From: Bacillus sp. SM2101
GTDB taxonomy: Bacteria; Bacillota; Bacilli; Bacillales; SM2101
Assembly (NCBI RefSeq): GCF_018588585.1
Contig: NZ_JAEUFG010000010.1
Coordinates: 141,284 to 205,283 of the forward strand
Reading direction: 5' to 3'
Length of the DNA: 64,000 nt
How positions within the stretch are numbered: position 1 is the first letter of the stretch; each line of letters opens with the position of its first letter. This document shows, piece by piece, positions 45,971 to 55,535 of this stretch. The notes beneath the pieces are model-generated. The model saw only the letters and a list, made by a program, of their open reading frames with translations, was not told where the DNA came from and did not search any database. The translations under genes and the position numbers were made by a program.

Positions 45971-47722
45971 ATGAAAAAATCATTATGGCTGTTTTCATTA
46001 ATGCTTGTGCTAGCATTGTTCTTAGCTGCTTGTGGCGGCGGGGATGACGCTTCAGCTCCAGCAGATGATAATAACACAGAAGAAACTGATTCAAACGATA
46101 CTGAAGTTACAGAAGAAGAAGGTCCTAAAGAAGGCGGAACAATCACATACGGTTTTAACCAACCTTTCAAAGGTGTATTATCTTTTGCTTATTATGAAGG
46201 TACTGATGATGCAGAGATTTTACAATTCATGCATGAAGCTTTAGTTAAGACTGATGAAAACTTACAAACTGTTCCAAACTTGGCAGATTGGGAGATTTCT
46301 GAAGACAACATGACGTTAACGTTTAATTTAAAGCAAGGTGTTAAATGGCATGATGGCGAAGAGCTAACTGTTGAGGATATGGAATATGCTTGGTACTTAA
46401 TTGCTGACCCTACTTATGAAGGAGCTCGTTTCTCAAACGTAGCAATGATTGAAGGTGCAGCGGAATACCAAGCAGGTGAGGCTGACACGATTTCAGGTAT
46501 TACAGTAGTAGATGACTATACAATTCAAGTAAAAGTAACAGAACCATCTGTTAACTTAATTGATAACATTTGGGTATATCCTGAACCAAAACATTATTAC
46601 GGAGATATTTCTTCGAAGGAAGTACCTGATTCTGATCAAGTACGTGTAAACCCAATCGGTGTTGGTCCATTCAAAGTGAAAAACATCGTTCCTGGTGAAA
46701 TGGTTGAATTAGAACGTAATGATGATTACTGGAATGGTAAACCATACCTTGATGGTGTTGTTTATAAAGTAGTTGATGGTGCATTATCATCAGGTTTACT
46801 TGAAAGCGGCGAGATTGATATTATGGAAGCACTTTCTGACCAATGGCAAATTGTTAAAGAGTTACCGAATCTTGAAAATGAAGTAGTAGACGCTTTATCA
46901 TACAGCTATATCGCTTTTGATATGGGTTACTACGATACTGAAAACAACGTAGTAGTAAGTGACAATCCGAAATTCCAAAACAAAACGTTACGTCATGCAA
47001 TGGCGCATGCAATTAATCGACAAGAATTTGTCGATAGCTTTAGAAATGGGCTAGGAAAACCATTAAATGTTCCATTCCCATCTGTTTCTTGGGCAAAGAT
47101 TCCTGATGATCAAATTAACACATATGATTATGATCCAGATAAAGCAATGGAAATGTTAGATGAAGCTGGCTATGTCGATGTTGATGGTGATGGCTTCCGT
47201 GAAGACCCAGAAGGTAATAAGTTTACAATTAACTTTGACGCGATGAGTGGTGCTGAAACGTCTGAGATTCGTGCTCAATACGTACTACAAGCATGGCAAA
47301 ATGTTGGACTTGATGCTCAATTAAACGGTGGTACGTTAAAAGACTTCAACTTATTCTATGATACGATTGAAGCAGATGATCCGTCTGTAGAAACATTCCA
47401 TGGTGCTTGGGGACTTGCAACAGATCCAGATCCGTCAGGTATTTGGTTAAGTACTGATAAGTGGAACATGTGGCGTTGGTACAATGAAGAATCTGACGAG
47501 CTAATTAAAGCTGGTATCCAATTCCCAGAAGATCCAAGCAAAGATGTACTTGAGCACCGCAAAGAGATTTATTACGAATGGCAAAAGCTTGTTAACGAAG
47601 AGCTACCTGTCATTTTCTTTGAACAACGTCAAAATGCTTGGGCAATTAACAAGCGCTTAAAGGGCGTAACAGTTACACCATTTGGCGTAATCGATTTCGA
47701 AAAATGGTATGTAACAGAGTAA
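45971..47722 (+). CDS. appA: Oligopeptide-binding lipoprotein (operon 1)
   Basis: A 583-residue substrate-binding lipoprotein. The signal ends in the lipobox LAAC (Cys21), followed by a Gly/Asp/Glu-rich acidic linker (to about residue 55). The SBP family 5 domain has LKQGVKWHDGEELTVEDMEYAW (near 120), NPIGVGPFKVKN, LRHAMAHAINRQEFVD and the Ca-like loop YVDVDGDGFREDPEG. It delivers peptides to the permease pair encoded next. RBS GGGGAGAAC. Confidence 0.88.
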   Translation: MKKSLWLFSLMLVLALFLAACGGGDDASAPADDNNTEETDSNDTEVTEEEGPKEGGTITYGFNQPFKGVLSFAYYEGTDDAEILQFMHEALVKTDENLQTVPNLADWEISEDNMTLTFNLKQGVKWHDGEELTVEDMEYAWYLIADPTYEGARFSNVAMIEGAAEYQAGEADTISGITVVDDYTIQVKVTEPSVNLIDNIWVYPEPKHYYGDISSKEVPDSDQVRVNPIGVGPFKVKNIVPGEMVELERNDDYWNGKPYLDGVVYKVVDGALSSGLLESGEIDIMEALSDQWQIVKELPNLENEVVDALSYSYIAFDMGYYDTENNVVVSDNPKFQNKTLRHAMAHAINRQEFVDSFRNGLGKPLNVPFPSVSWAKIPDDQINTYDYDPDKAMEMLDEAGYVDVDGDGFREDPEGNKFTINFDAMSGAETSEIRAQYVLQAWQNVGLDAQLNGGTLKDFNLFYDTIEADDPSVETFHGAWGLATDPDPSGIWLSTDKWNMWRWYNEESDELIKAGIQFPEDPSKDVLEHRKEIYYEWQKLVNEELPVIFFEQRQNAWAINKRLKGVTVTPFGVIDFEKWYVTE

Positions 47723-47760
47723 TAAAATCTATTTGAAATTGTACGATAAGGAGATCCGAC

Positions 47761-48726
47761 ATGCTACAATATACGATTCGTAGACTATTAGGAATGATTC
47801 CGTTACTTTTCCTTATCTCCGTAGTGGTATTTACCCTGGCTAAGCTAATGCCAGGGGATGCCCTTTCGGGTAAAGTTGATCCGCTCAATTCTGATCCTGA
47901 ATATATTGCAGAGATGCGTGAAAAAATGGGTTTAAATGACCCAATTCACGAGCAATATTTTCGTTGGATAAGTGGCGTTCTACAAGGAGATTTCGGAGAT
48001 TCATTTGTTCATAAACGTGATGTATCTGAGCTAGTATTTTCTCGCTTTCCAAACACACTCTTACTCGCAATATCTGCACTTCTAATTGCTTATGTTTTGT
48101 CATTTTTGATGGGGAGACATGCAGGAAGATATCCTTATAAAAAAGGAGATTATTTTATCTCAACCTATAATTATATTGCCTTAGCGATTCCAAGTTTTGT
48201 TGCGGCATTAGTTGCTATTTACGTGTTTGCTATTAAATTAGGCTGGGTACCGGCAACTGGTAGTATCGGTGCTGGTGTAGAAGCTGGGACTCTGGAATAT
48301 TATATGAGTAAATTAAAGCATACGATTTTACCTGCTTTAGTATTAGGTGCAATGTCTACAGCTAGTTATACGCAATTTTTACGAAATGATATTATCGAAA
48401 GCTCACGTAAAGATTACGTTCGTACAGCGAGAGCGAAAGGTACAAAAGAGAGTACTATTTATAATAAGCATATATTACGCAACTCTCTTATACCGATCGT
48501 AACATTATTAGGTTTTGATATCGCATCTTTATTAAGTGGGGCAATCATTGTTGAATCAATTTTCACATATCCAGGCATTGGTAACTTGTTTTTTGAGTCG
48601 ATGAATAGCCGAGACTATTCAGTTTTAATGGCAATCACGATGCTACTGTCAATGATGGCGTTAATTGGTAATTTATTAGCGGATTTACTTTATGGGATAG
48701 TTGATCCGAGAATCCGTTTAGGTTAG
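47761..48726 (+). CDS. appB: Oligopeptide ABC transporter permease, B-type (operon 1)
   Basis: A 321-residue membrane protein with about six helices. It begins with the usual MLQYTIRRLLGMIPLLFLIS, and the ATPase-contact EAA loop is visible near residue 215 (DYVRTARAKGTKESTIYNKH). It ends with the family sequence LADLLYGIVDPRIRLG. Start behind AAGGAGATCC, 38 bp after the binding protein. Confidence 0.88.
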   Translation: MLQYTIRRLLGMIPLLFLISVVVFTLAKLMPGDALSGKVDPLNSDPEYIAEMREKMGLNDPIHEQYFRWISGVLQGDFGDSFVHKRDVSELVFSRFPNTLLLAISALLIAYVLSFLMGRHAGRYPYKKGDYFISTYNYIALAIPSFVAALVAIYVFAIKLGWVPATGSIGAGVEAGTLEYYMSKLKHTILPALVLGAMSTASYTQFLRNDIIESSRKDYVRTARAKGTKESTIYNKHILRNSLIPIVTLLGFDIASLLSGAIIVESIFTYPGIGNLFFESMNSRDYSVLMAITMLLSMMALIGNLLADLLYGIVDPRIRLG

Positions 48727-48739
48727 TGAGGTGAAAAAG

Positions 48740-49657
48740 ATGGAACCATCAGTGTCAAATCAAGCAAACTCTGTTATACCACAAACAAAACGTCCCAAAA
48801 ATCAATCACCGTGGGCAATAGCTCGACGAAAATTTTTACGTAATAAGCCAGCTATGATTAGCTTAGTATTTTTGATATTTATTACTACTGTAAGTATGTT
48901 AGCTGAACCGTTAACGGTACCGATGGAAGAAACGAATATTATCAACACAAGTCAACTTAGTCAGGAACCATCATCTGAGCATTGGTTCGGTACTGACAAA
49001 GCTGGGAGAGAAGTATTTGACCGTGTTCTTCACGGAGGAAAGACATCATTATTACTCGCGTTTTCAATTACGCTAATCCTTACTATTGTCGGTACAATTA
49101 TTGGTGCTACCTCTGGATTTTTCGGAGGTAAGGTTGATTCAGTACTTATGAGATTTACGGATTTTGTTCTAATATTTCCGTTCTTACCGTTTGTAATCGT
49201 ATTGAAAGCGATTTTTATTGAATCAGGTATTGCTGTTCTCATTTTTGTTATTAGTTTATTAAGCTGGACAGGTATGGCTCGTATAGTCCGAGGACGAGTA
49301 TTAGCTGAAAAGGAAAATGAGTATATTCTTAGTGCAATATCAATTGGTTGTTCACCAGCGAAAGTTATTAGAAAGCACTTATTTCCAAATATCATGTCTA
49401 TTATTATCGTACAAGCAACACTCTTATTGGCGGTAATGATAGTTGTTGAAACTGGCCTAAGTTTCCTTGGTTTTGGTGTTCCTATGACAACTCCGAGCTG
49501 GGGTAACATGCTTCAAGAAGCACGTAGCCCAGATGTTTTACAATATAAATGGTGGATATGGCTTCCACCAGGCTTAGCAATTGCTTTAACGATTCTTTCA
49601 ATTAATTTTGTGGGTGAAGGCTTGAAGGATGCATTTAATCCGAAATCTAGCCGATAA
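48740..49657 (+). CDS. appC: Oligopeptide ABC transporter permease, C-type (operon 1)
   Basis: A 305-residue permease partner. The N-terminal region has NQSPWAIARRKFLRNKPAMI before helix 1; HWFGTDKAGREVFDRVLHGG and the EAA loop KENEYILSAISIGCSPAKVI follow; the end is NFVGEGLKDAFNPKSSR. I prefer ATG 48740, seven bases after GAGGTG; the GTG at 48731 lies within that site. Confidence 0.88.
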   Translation: MEPSVSNQANSVIPQTKRPKNQSPWAIARRKFLRNKPAMISLVFLIFITTVSMLAEPLTVPMEETNIINTSQLSQEPSSEHWFGTDKAGREVFDRVLHGGKTSLLLAFSITLILTIVGTIIGATSGFFGGKVDSVLMRFTDFVLIFPFLPFVIVLKAIFIESGIAVLIFVISLLSWTGMARIVRGRVLAEKENEYILSAISIGCSPAKVIRKHLFPNIMSIIIVQATLLLAVMIVVETGLSFLGFGVPMTTPSWGNMLQEARSPDVLQYKWWIWLPPGLAIALTILSINFVGEGLKDAFNPKSSR

Positions 49658-49664
49658 TTAAAAA

Positions 49665-49699
49665 AATCTATCACTTTAATAGTGATGGATTTTTTTTTT
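49665..49699 (+). terminator. Rho-independent terminator after transporter operon 1
   Basis: AATCTATCACT and AGTGATGGATT pair around TTAAT and run into ten Ts. Confidence 0.88.
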
Positions 49700-49806
49700 G
49701 ACTACTTTTTTTTATTCTCGTTTCATATATATGAATAAGTTCCATAGGACAAGTATTAATCCGTTTACAGTTATTTGCTATATTCGACAGAAATGTACCT
49801 TTTCAC

Positions 49807-49825
49807 TATATATATATATATATAT
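49807..49825. repeat. TA dinucleotide tract
   Basis: About nine TA units in the gap after transporter operon 1. It may be part of an AT-rich promoter region; it is a likely site of length variation. Confidence 0.8.
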
Positions 49826-49878
49826 CAATTGGCAATAATTTTGGTGTTAATAACAATAAGAGGAGTGTGAGCTAAATT

Positions 49879-50088
49879 ATGTACCGCCTGTTTTTGTTTC
49901 TTGTAGGATTTGGTCTTTGTGTTGCCGGGGGAATTAGTATTATAGCTTACTTGAATTTGCTCACACTCGGTGTAGGAGTTATTGACTATGTCATATTTAT
50001 TAGCAAAAGGGTAGAAAGTTATTTATTAGTAATAGGAATCTGTATTATTTGGCTTAGCATTTATTTACAATTTGATAATGAAGAATAG
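49879..50088 (+). CDS. Small conserved-looking membrane protein
   Basis: A 69-residue protein with two hydrophobic segments (residues 3-27 and 47-63) and a short acidic end. The string GFGLCVAGGISIIAYLNLL recalls a small membrane protein found near the transporter genes in other Bacillaceae, but I cannot name a family. The ribosome site AGAGGAG is 13 bases from the ATG, further than usual. Confidence 0.55.
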   Translation: MYRLFLFLVGFGLCVAGGISIIAYLNLLTLGVGVIDYVIFISKRVESYLLVIGICIIWLSIYLQFDNEE

Positions 50089-50235
50089 TAATTATGTTAA
50101 CAGATAATGGTCACTTTTACTTTCTAAAATATGTATAAGCAGAAAAACAGCATCGATTAGTTTCAAATAATGGAATAAATTTATAGTACTCTGCCTATAC
50201 TGTTGACAAACAGTAGTGAAGTGAGGGGTAAAAGT

Positions 50236-50985
50236 ATGTTGTATCTTCATGATGTTTGGGTAAACTGGTTTGAAGGTGAAGAGAACGGATATAATGTATG
50301 TCACTTTCACGAATGGAGAAGTGACGATAGTGTGGAGTTATTAGATCAAGTTCCATTGATTAAGGTTGATCCATTACTCTATGCTTATATTGAAAATGAT
50401 TTAATGGAATTACCTGCACAGCTGCTAGAAGATGTACATAAGAAAGCATTCATTCGGAAAAATCATGAACGGAAACAATTAGAGTATTGTTTTGTTGTAA
50501 CAGATGGGTCAGGGATTATTGCGATTGATACAATAGGATATCATATACCTATAAGAAAAAGCAGGCTTATACCAAGGCAAGAGCAATTGGTATATGAAAT
50601 GGTCCAAGATAAAGAACAAGACACATATGCGATAGAACTTCATCATAATGAGGAAAAGGAATACCATATTCTTTCGCTTGAACCGGAGCTGATGAGCGGA
50701 CTAACGAGAAAAGAAAGACAACTTAAACAGCTATTGTTTATGGCCTTAGATCAGCTATATCAAACGAAAAATGCTGCACAAATAAGATATTGGTATACTG
50801 AATGGAAACCACAACATTATGAAAATATACAACAAATGACTTTTAAAGAAGCTTGGTACAGTTTATATGAGGAAGCAAAAACGGGCTGGAGTAGTAAACA
50901 TGAGCTCTTATGTGAAAACTTAATAAAAGGACAACCATTTTTTGAAAAATTGTGGGAGCTAGAACAAGAGTCAAAAGTAAATTAA
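50236..50985 (+). CDS. yjbA: YjbA family protein (UPF0736/DUF3603)
   Basis: A 249-residue cytoplasmic-type protein with the family beginning [20 protein letters not shown] and the blocks [21 protein letters not shown] and [19 protein letters not shown]. Function unknown. The start is ATG 50236 behind GAGGGG; the open frame extends 33 bases upstream without merit. In Bacillus subtilis yjbA lies between appC and trpS. Confidence 0.85.
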   Translation: MLYLHDVWVNWFEGEENGYNVCHFHEWRSDDSVELLDQVPLIKVDPLLYAYIENDLMELPAQLLEDVHKKAFIRKNHERKQLEYCFVVTDGSGIIAIDTIGYHIPIRKSRLIPRQEQLVYEMVQDKEQDTYAIELHHNEEKEYHILSLEPELMSGLTRKERQLKQLLFMALDQLYQTKNAAQIRYWYTEWKPQHYENIQQMTFKEAWYSLYEEAKTGWSSKHELLCENLIKGQPFFEKLWELEQESKVN

Positions 50986-50987
50986 CA

Positions 50988-51022
50988 AAGTAATCGGGCT
51001 ATGATCCGATTACTTTTTTTTT
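50988..51022 (+). terminator. Rho-independent terminator after yjbA
   Basis: AAGTAATCGG and CCGATTACTT pair around GCTATGAT, followed by a run of Ts. Confidence 0.9.
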
Positions 51023-51060
51023 GCTTTTCTCACATTATTTTTTGTAATTGAAATAAACAT

Positions 51061-51173
51061 GTACACAACTAAAGTTCGTGGCAACTTTTTTCTGTACCAC
51101 GATGACTAACAATGTAAATCACATTATTCATATTAGTTCGATAATAATATTATCAAAGTTTACGAAAAGAGCC
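51061..51173 (-). repeat. MITE-like element, left-end copy (reverse)
   Basis: Read on the minus strand it begins GGCTCTTTTCGTAAACTTTG and carries GCCACGAACTTTAGTTGTG. The right terminus (GCGAAAACAGCC) is missing. It lies in the 523-bp gap between yjbA and transporter operon 2. Confidence 0.65.
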
Positions 51174-51294
51174 TAGATTTTTGTATCGAAAAATAGATGT
51201 AACAATGGGTAATAAAGAATAGGATATTGGGATTGGGGGGAATATACCTTCTCTACTTTTATAAAGCTCACAAATTTTTGATAAATAACTAAAT

Positions 51295-51325
51295 TTTGTA
51301 ATGTATTTGTAATGCTTGTAATATA
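51295..51325 (+). promoter_or_regulatory. TTTGTAATG repeats before transporter operon 2
   Basis: TTTGTAATG occurs at 51295 and 51306 and, shortened to TTGTAAT, at 51317, about one helical turn apart. A related pair (TTTGTAAAG, CTGTAATATATT) lies before operon 1 at 43842-43866. It may be a promoter or regulator site shared by the two operons; the function is not established. Confidence 0.35.
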
Positions 51326-51508
51326 TTGAATGTGAATTGAAAATTATGAAATTTCACATAAAAAATGACTATTTTCGAACTTGGAATCAACAGTTATACA
51401 ACTAGAGTTTATAGCTATTATTCAATCGGAAATTTTAGTCTAGTTGTTGTAGTTAATAAGAAGAACCCCACAAAATACCGAAAAGAGTCAAAAAAATTGA
51501 GGTGTACT

Positions 51509-52519
51509 ATGGGTATAAATTCTCATTCAAGATCGGTATCACCACTATTAGAAGTAAGAAATTTAGAGACAGCTTTTCAAGTAGATGGAGAATACTATAA
51601 TGCTGTGGATCAAGTGTCATTTACTGTGAAGCCAAAGCAAATTGTGGGTATTGTTGGAGAATCAGGCTGTGGAAAAAGTGTTATGTCATTATCTATTATG
51701 TCACTGTTACCGAAGGGTATCGGGAAAATTAACGGTGAGATTACTTTTGAGGGAAAACATATAGAGAAGATGGGTGACAAGGAGCTAAATAGTATTCGAG
51801 GAAAAGACATAACTATGATATTTCAAGAACCGATGACAGCCCTAAATCCAGTCTTTACGATAGGGTCCCAGGTACAGGAAGTTCTGTTAAATCATTTGAA
51901 GATTTCTAAGAAGATGGCAAGAGATAAAAGCATTGCCCTCTTGAAAAGCGTTGGAATTTCTAGACCGGAAAAGGTGGTTGATGAATATCCCCATCAATTG
52001 TCAGGAGGAATGAGACAAAGGGTCATGATTGCGATGGCAATTGCATGCCAACCAAAACTTCTCATTGCAGATGAACCTACGACGGCTTTGGATGTTACTG
52101 TGCAAGCACAAATTTTAGAATTGCTTAAGGATATTCAAGAAGTAAATGATATGTCAATTATATTAATTACTCATGATTTGGGTGTTGTTGCTGAAATGTG
52201 TGATGAAGTACTTGTAATGTATGCCGGAAAGATTGTAGAATCTGCGGACGTTGAGACGTTATTTAGTAAACCACAGCATCCATATACAAAAGCTCTATTG
52301 GAATCCATCCCTAAAATGGATACCGTAGTTGAGAAATTAGGTTCTATTGAAGGGATCGTTCCTTCTATTACTCGTATGCCTGATGTCGGATGTAGGTTTG
52401 CGAACCGTTGTCAAGAAGTGAAAGAACAATGCAAAGTTGTAGCTCCACAGTTAGAAGAAACTGATCAATCACATTTTGTTTCGTGTTTACTATATGAAAC
52501 TAGTCAATTAAAGAAGTGA
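51509..52519 (+). CDS. Oligopeptide ABC transporter ATP-binding protein, D-type (operon 2)
   Basis: A 336-residue ATPase clearly paralogous to the one at 43925 (shared [30 protein letters not shown]). Signature LSGGMRQRVMIAMA and Walker B LLIADEPTTALDVT; tail CRFANRCQEVKEQC. The frame is open from 51365, but ATG 51509 behind GAGGTGTACT repeats the layout of the operon 1 start. First of the second D-F-A-B-C set. Confidence 0.88.
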   Translation: MGINSHSRSVSPLLEVRNLETAFQVDGEYYNAVDQVSFTVKPKQIVGIVGESGCGKSVMSLSIMSLLPKGIGKINGEITFEGKHIEKMGDKELNSIRGKDITMIFQEPMTALNPVFTIGSQVQEVLLNHLKISKKMARDKSIALLKSVGISRPEKVVDEYPHQLSGGMRQRVMIAMAIACQPKLLIADEPTTALDVTVQAQILELLKDIQEVNDMSIILITHDLGVVAEMCDEVLVMYAGKIVESADVETLFSKPQHPYTKALLESIPKMDTVVEKLGSIEGIVPSITRMPDVGCRFANRCQEVKEQCKVVAPQLEETDQSHFVSCLLYETSQLKK

Positions 52520-52528
52520 GGGTAAGAC

Positions 52529-53512
52529 ATGTTAAGAGCAATGGATTATGAAAACTCTCTAGTTGAAATTAAGAACTTAAAAACATATTACCCAATAAAA
52601 GGAGGATTTTTTCGTAGAACTGTTGGGCAAGTAAAAGCAGTTGACGATGTATCATTTGCTATCAAAAGAGGTGAAACATTTGGCCTCGTTGGAGAATCAG
52701 GCTGTGGGAAGTCTACAACTGGCCGAACGTTACTAAGGTTGATAGCGCCAACAGATGGAAGTATTGTATTTGAAGAACAAGATATTACTAAAGTTGGAGG
52801 AAGTTCATTACAAAAATTAAGACGTAATTTTCAAATGATCTTTCAGGATCCATATGCGTCATTAAATCCGAAACAAATGATTGGTGATATCATTTCTGAG
52901 CCTATACGAAATTATTCTAAAATCACTAAAAGAGATTTAAAAGATGAGGTTATGAATCTGCTAGAAAAAGTCGGCTTACCTAGGGACTGTTATTTCAAAT
53001 ATCCCCATGAGTTTTCTGGTGGTCAGAGGCAGCGTATTGGCATCGCAAGGGCGCTAGCATTAAAGCCAAAATTTATCATAGCTGATGAGCCTGTATCTGC
53101 GCTAGATGTATCTGTGCAATCACAAGTCCTTAATTTACTTAAAGAACTACAAAGTGCTTTCAACTTAACTTATTTATTTATTGCACATGATTTAAGTGTA
53201 GTGAAACATATGAGTGACCGGATTGGAGTAATGTATTTAGGTAGAATAGTAGAAATCGGTGAAAATCATAGTTTATACTCAATGCCGCTACATCCATATA
53301 CACAAGCACTTATATCAGCAATTCCACAACCAGACCCTATGGCAAAGAAAGAGCGTATTATTTTACATGGAGATGTCCCTAGTCCGGCAAATCCTCCAAC
53401 AGGCTGTCCATTTCACCCTCGTTGTGAACACGCAAAGCCGGAGTGCGAACAAGTGAAGCCGTCTTTAAAGGAGGTGAAACAAGGACATTCAGTTGCTTGT
53501 CATTTATATTAA
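52529..53512 (+). CDS. Oligopeptide ABC transporter ATP-binding protein, F-type (operon 2)
   Basis: A 327-residue ATPase paralogous to 44953. Walker [18 protein letters not shown], signature [15 protein letters not shown], Walker [17 protein letters not shown], tail [16 protein letters not shown]. It follows its partner by 9 bp. A MITE-like element begins one base after its stop and separates it from the binding-protein gene. Confidence 0.88.
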   Translation: MLRAMDYENSLVEIKNLKTYYPIKGGFFRRTVGQVKAVDDVSFAIKRGETFGLVGESGCGKSTTGRTLLRLIAPTDGSIVFEEQDITKVGGSSLQKLRRNFQMIFQDPYASLNPKQMIGDIISEPIRNYSKITKRDLKDEVMNLLEKVGLPRDCYFKYPHEFSGGQRQRIGIARALALKPKFIIADEPVSALDVSVQSQVLNLLKELQSAFNLTYLFIAHDLSVVKHMSDRIGVMYLGRIVEIGENHSLYSMPLHPYTQALISAIPQPDPMAKKERIILHGDVPSPANPPTGCPFHPRCEHAKPECEQVKPSLKEVKQGHSVACHLY

Positions 53513-53513
53513 A

Positions 53514-53656
53514 GGCTCTTTTCGTTTTTTTCACTATTTATTAGCTAGATGAGGATAAGAATATACAACTATTTTAGAGATGGCAAGATGACATCAACCA
53601 TTCGATATATGTAGCTATCTTTCTGTATTAAAGCAATATCTCATAAGAAAACAGCC
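53514..53656 (+). repeat. MITE-like element inside transporter operon 2
   Basis: Begins GGCTCTTTTCGTTTTTTTCA and ends CTCATAAGAAAACAGCC, 143 bp. It lies between the F-type ATPase stop and the binding-protein start, inside what should be one transcription unit. The interior is more diverged than in other copies. Confidence 0.65.
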
Positions 53657-53707
53657 AAGTTAAGCAACGTGAATTTAGGGGAAAAATTATAACTCGGGGG
53701 TGTTTTT

Positions 53708-55501
53708 GTGAAAAAACATAAGTTAACTGTTATGTCATTGCTATTAGTACTTTCATTTTTCCTAGCTGCGTGTAACGGAGGTGATGATGGTGAATCAACA
53801 AGTGGAGATAGTCAGGATCCTGTGACAGAAGAAAATGAAGAAGAAGTGACAGAAGAAAATGAAGAAGAAGTGACAGAAGAAAATGAAGAAGAAGTGGTAG
53901 AAGAGGGGCCTACTGAAGGTGGAGTGGCAACGTACGCTGTAGAATCAGAATTTGATGGTTTATTTAACTTTGCTTTTTATGATGGGTCTGTTGACGGTGA
54001 TATTTTATCTTTTTTTGATGAAAATTTAATTGGTGTTGACGATAATCTCCAATACGTTCCAGGTATAGCTGACTGGACAACAGACGACAACATTAACTAC
54101 ACTTTCACATTCCAACAAGGGGTAAAATGGCATAACGGAGATGAATTGACTGTTCACGATTGGGTATTTTCATTGGAAACGATCGCACATCCAGACTATG
54201 ACGGAGTTCGTTTTGTGAATGTAAGTGATATCGTAGGTGCGCAAGAATTTCGCGCTGGAGAAGCTGACAATATAAGTGGCTTAAATGTCATTGACGATTA
54301 TACAATTGAAATTACATTTGATAAGGCTCGAGTCAATAATTTAGAGAATTTGTGGACATATCCAATGAATAGAACAGAATTTGCAGGAATCGAAGTGAAA
54401 GATATGTCTGGATCACCTCAGGTTCGTCAAAATCCAGTTGGATTAGGTCCATTTAAAGTAAAGAAAATTGTTCCTGGCGAATATGTTGAGATGGAGCGCT
54501 TTGATGACTATTATCAAGGAAGGCCATATTTAGATGGGGTTGTAGTTAAAGTGATAGACAGCTCGTTAACGAAAGGCTTACTTGAGAATGGCGAAGTAGA
54601 TATGATGGGTGTTCACCCTTCAAATTTAGGCGAAGTTGAAGCATTAAATAACATCGATCTATTAGAAATACCAGGATTATCATATTACTATATTGGCTTC
54701 AAAATGGGAGAGTGGGATGGCGATAAAAACGTCATGAATATTGAGAAATATCAGGATAAAAAACTACGGCAAGCGATGTTGTACGCAATTGACCGTCAAG
54801 CTTGGGTTGATGCATTTTTCAGTGGCTTAGCACAACCAGTTAATAGACCCGTTCCTTCTGTGCACTGGATTGCTGCTGAAAATGACATACTAACGAATCA
54901 ATTTGAATATAGTCCTGAAAAAGCAATGGAGTTACTAGATGAAGCAGGTTATGTTGACGTTGATGGTGATGGATTGAGAGATAATCCTGCTGGTGAAAAA
55001 TTCACCGTTAAGTTTGGACATTATGCTACGAGTAATCCGACTTATGAAGCACGTGCACAAGCAATCCTTCAATATTGGCAAGACATTGGGCTTGATGCTC
55101 AGTTTGCGACTGGTGGTTTAATTGAAGTCAATTTATATTATGACATGCTTGAAAATGATGACCGAGAGCTTGAAGTCTTCTATGGTGGTTGGTATACCGG
55201 GACAGACCCAGATCCATCACCATTATGGGGATCGGATGCTAAGTTCAATTACACTCGTTGGGTAGATGCTGAAAATGACCGACTGTTAGACGATGCATTA
55301 GATATGGAAATTGTAGGTACTGATACGGAAAAACGCATGGAAATCTATAAAGAATGGCAGCAATTCTTTAATGAAGAAGTGCCAGTGTTACCAATTATGG
55401 AGTTGTATGACCTATGGGCAGTGAATAATAGGCTTCAAGGGACACATATTAACTCAGTAGGTGCACAAAATGATGTTCACCTTTGGTATATTTCAGAGTA
55501 A
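53708..55501 (+). CDS. Oligopeptide-binding lipoprotein (operon 2)
   Basis: A 597-residue family-5 binding lipoprotein, paralogue of 45971. Lipobox LAAC (Cys22) is followed by a very acidic linker in which the octad TEENEEEV is repeated three times (DNA period 24 bp, 53825-53897). The binding domain has FQQGVKWHNGDELTVHDW, NPVGLGPFKVKK, LRQAMLYAIDRQAWVD and YVDVDGDGLRDNPAG. The start is GTG 53708 behind GGGGGTG. Confidence 0.88.
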   Translation: MKKHKLTVMSLLLVLSFFLAACNGGDDGESTSGDSQDPVTEENEEEVTEENEEEVTEENEEEVVEEGPTEGGVATYAVESEFDGLFNFAFYDGSVDGDILSFFDENLIGVDDNLQYVPGIADWTTDDNINYTFTFQQGVKWHNGDELTVHDWVFSLETIAHPDYDGVRFVNVSDIVGAQEFRAGEADNISGLNVIDDYTIEITFDKARVNNLENLWTYPMNRTEFAGIEVKDMSGSPQVRQNPVGLGPFKVKKIVPGEYVEMERFDDYYQGRPYLDGVVVKVIDSSLTKGLLENGEVDMMGVHPSNLGEVEALNNIDLLEIPGLSYYYIGFKMGEWDGDKNVMNIEKYQDKKLRQAMLYAIDRQAWVDAFFSGLAQPVNRPVPSVHWIAAENDILTNQFEYSPEKAMELLDEAGYVDVDGDGLRDNPAGEKFTVKFGHYATSNPTYEARAQAILQYWQDIGLDAQFATGGLIEVNLYYDMLENDDRELEVFYGGWYTGTDPDPSPLWGSDAKFNYTRWVDAENDRLLDDALDMEIVGTDTEKRMEIYKEWQQFFNEEVPVLPIMELYDLWAVNNRLQGTHINSVGAQNDVHLWYISE

Positions 55502-55535
55502 CAATTTTCGATAATGCTAGATAAGGAGAATGATG

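Noticed and set aside
49030..49509. A 159-codon minus-strand frame inside the permease gene at 48740
   Set aside because: It is the antisense shadow of a conserved permease gene; long antisense frames are common there.
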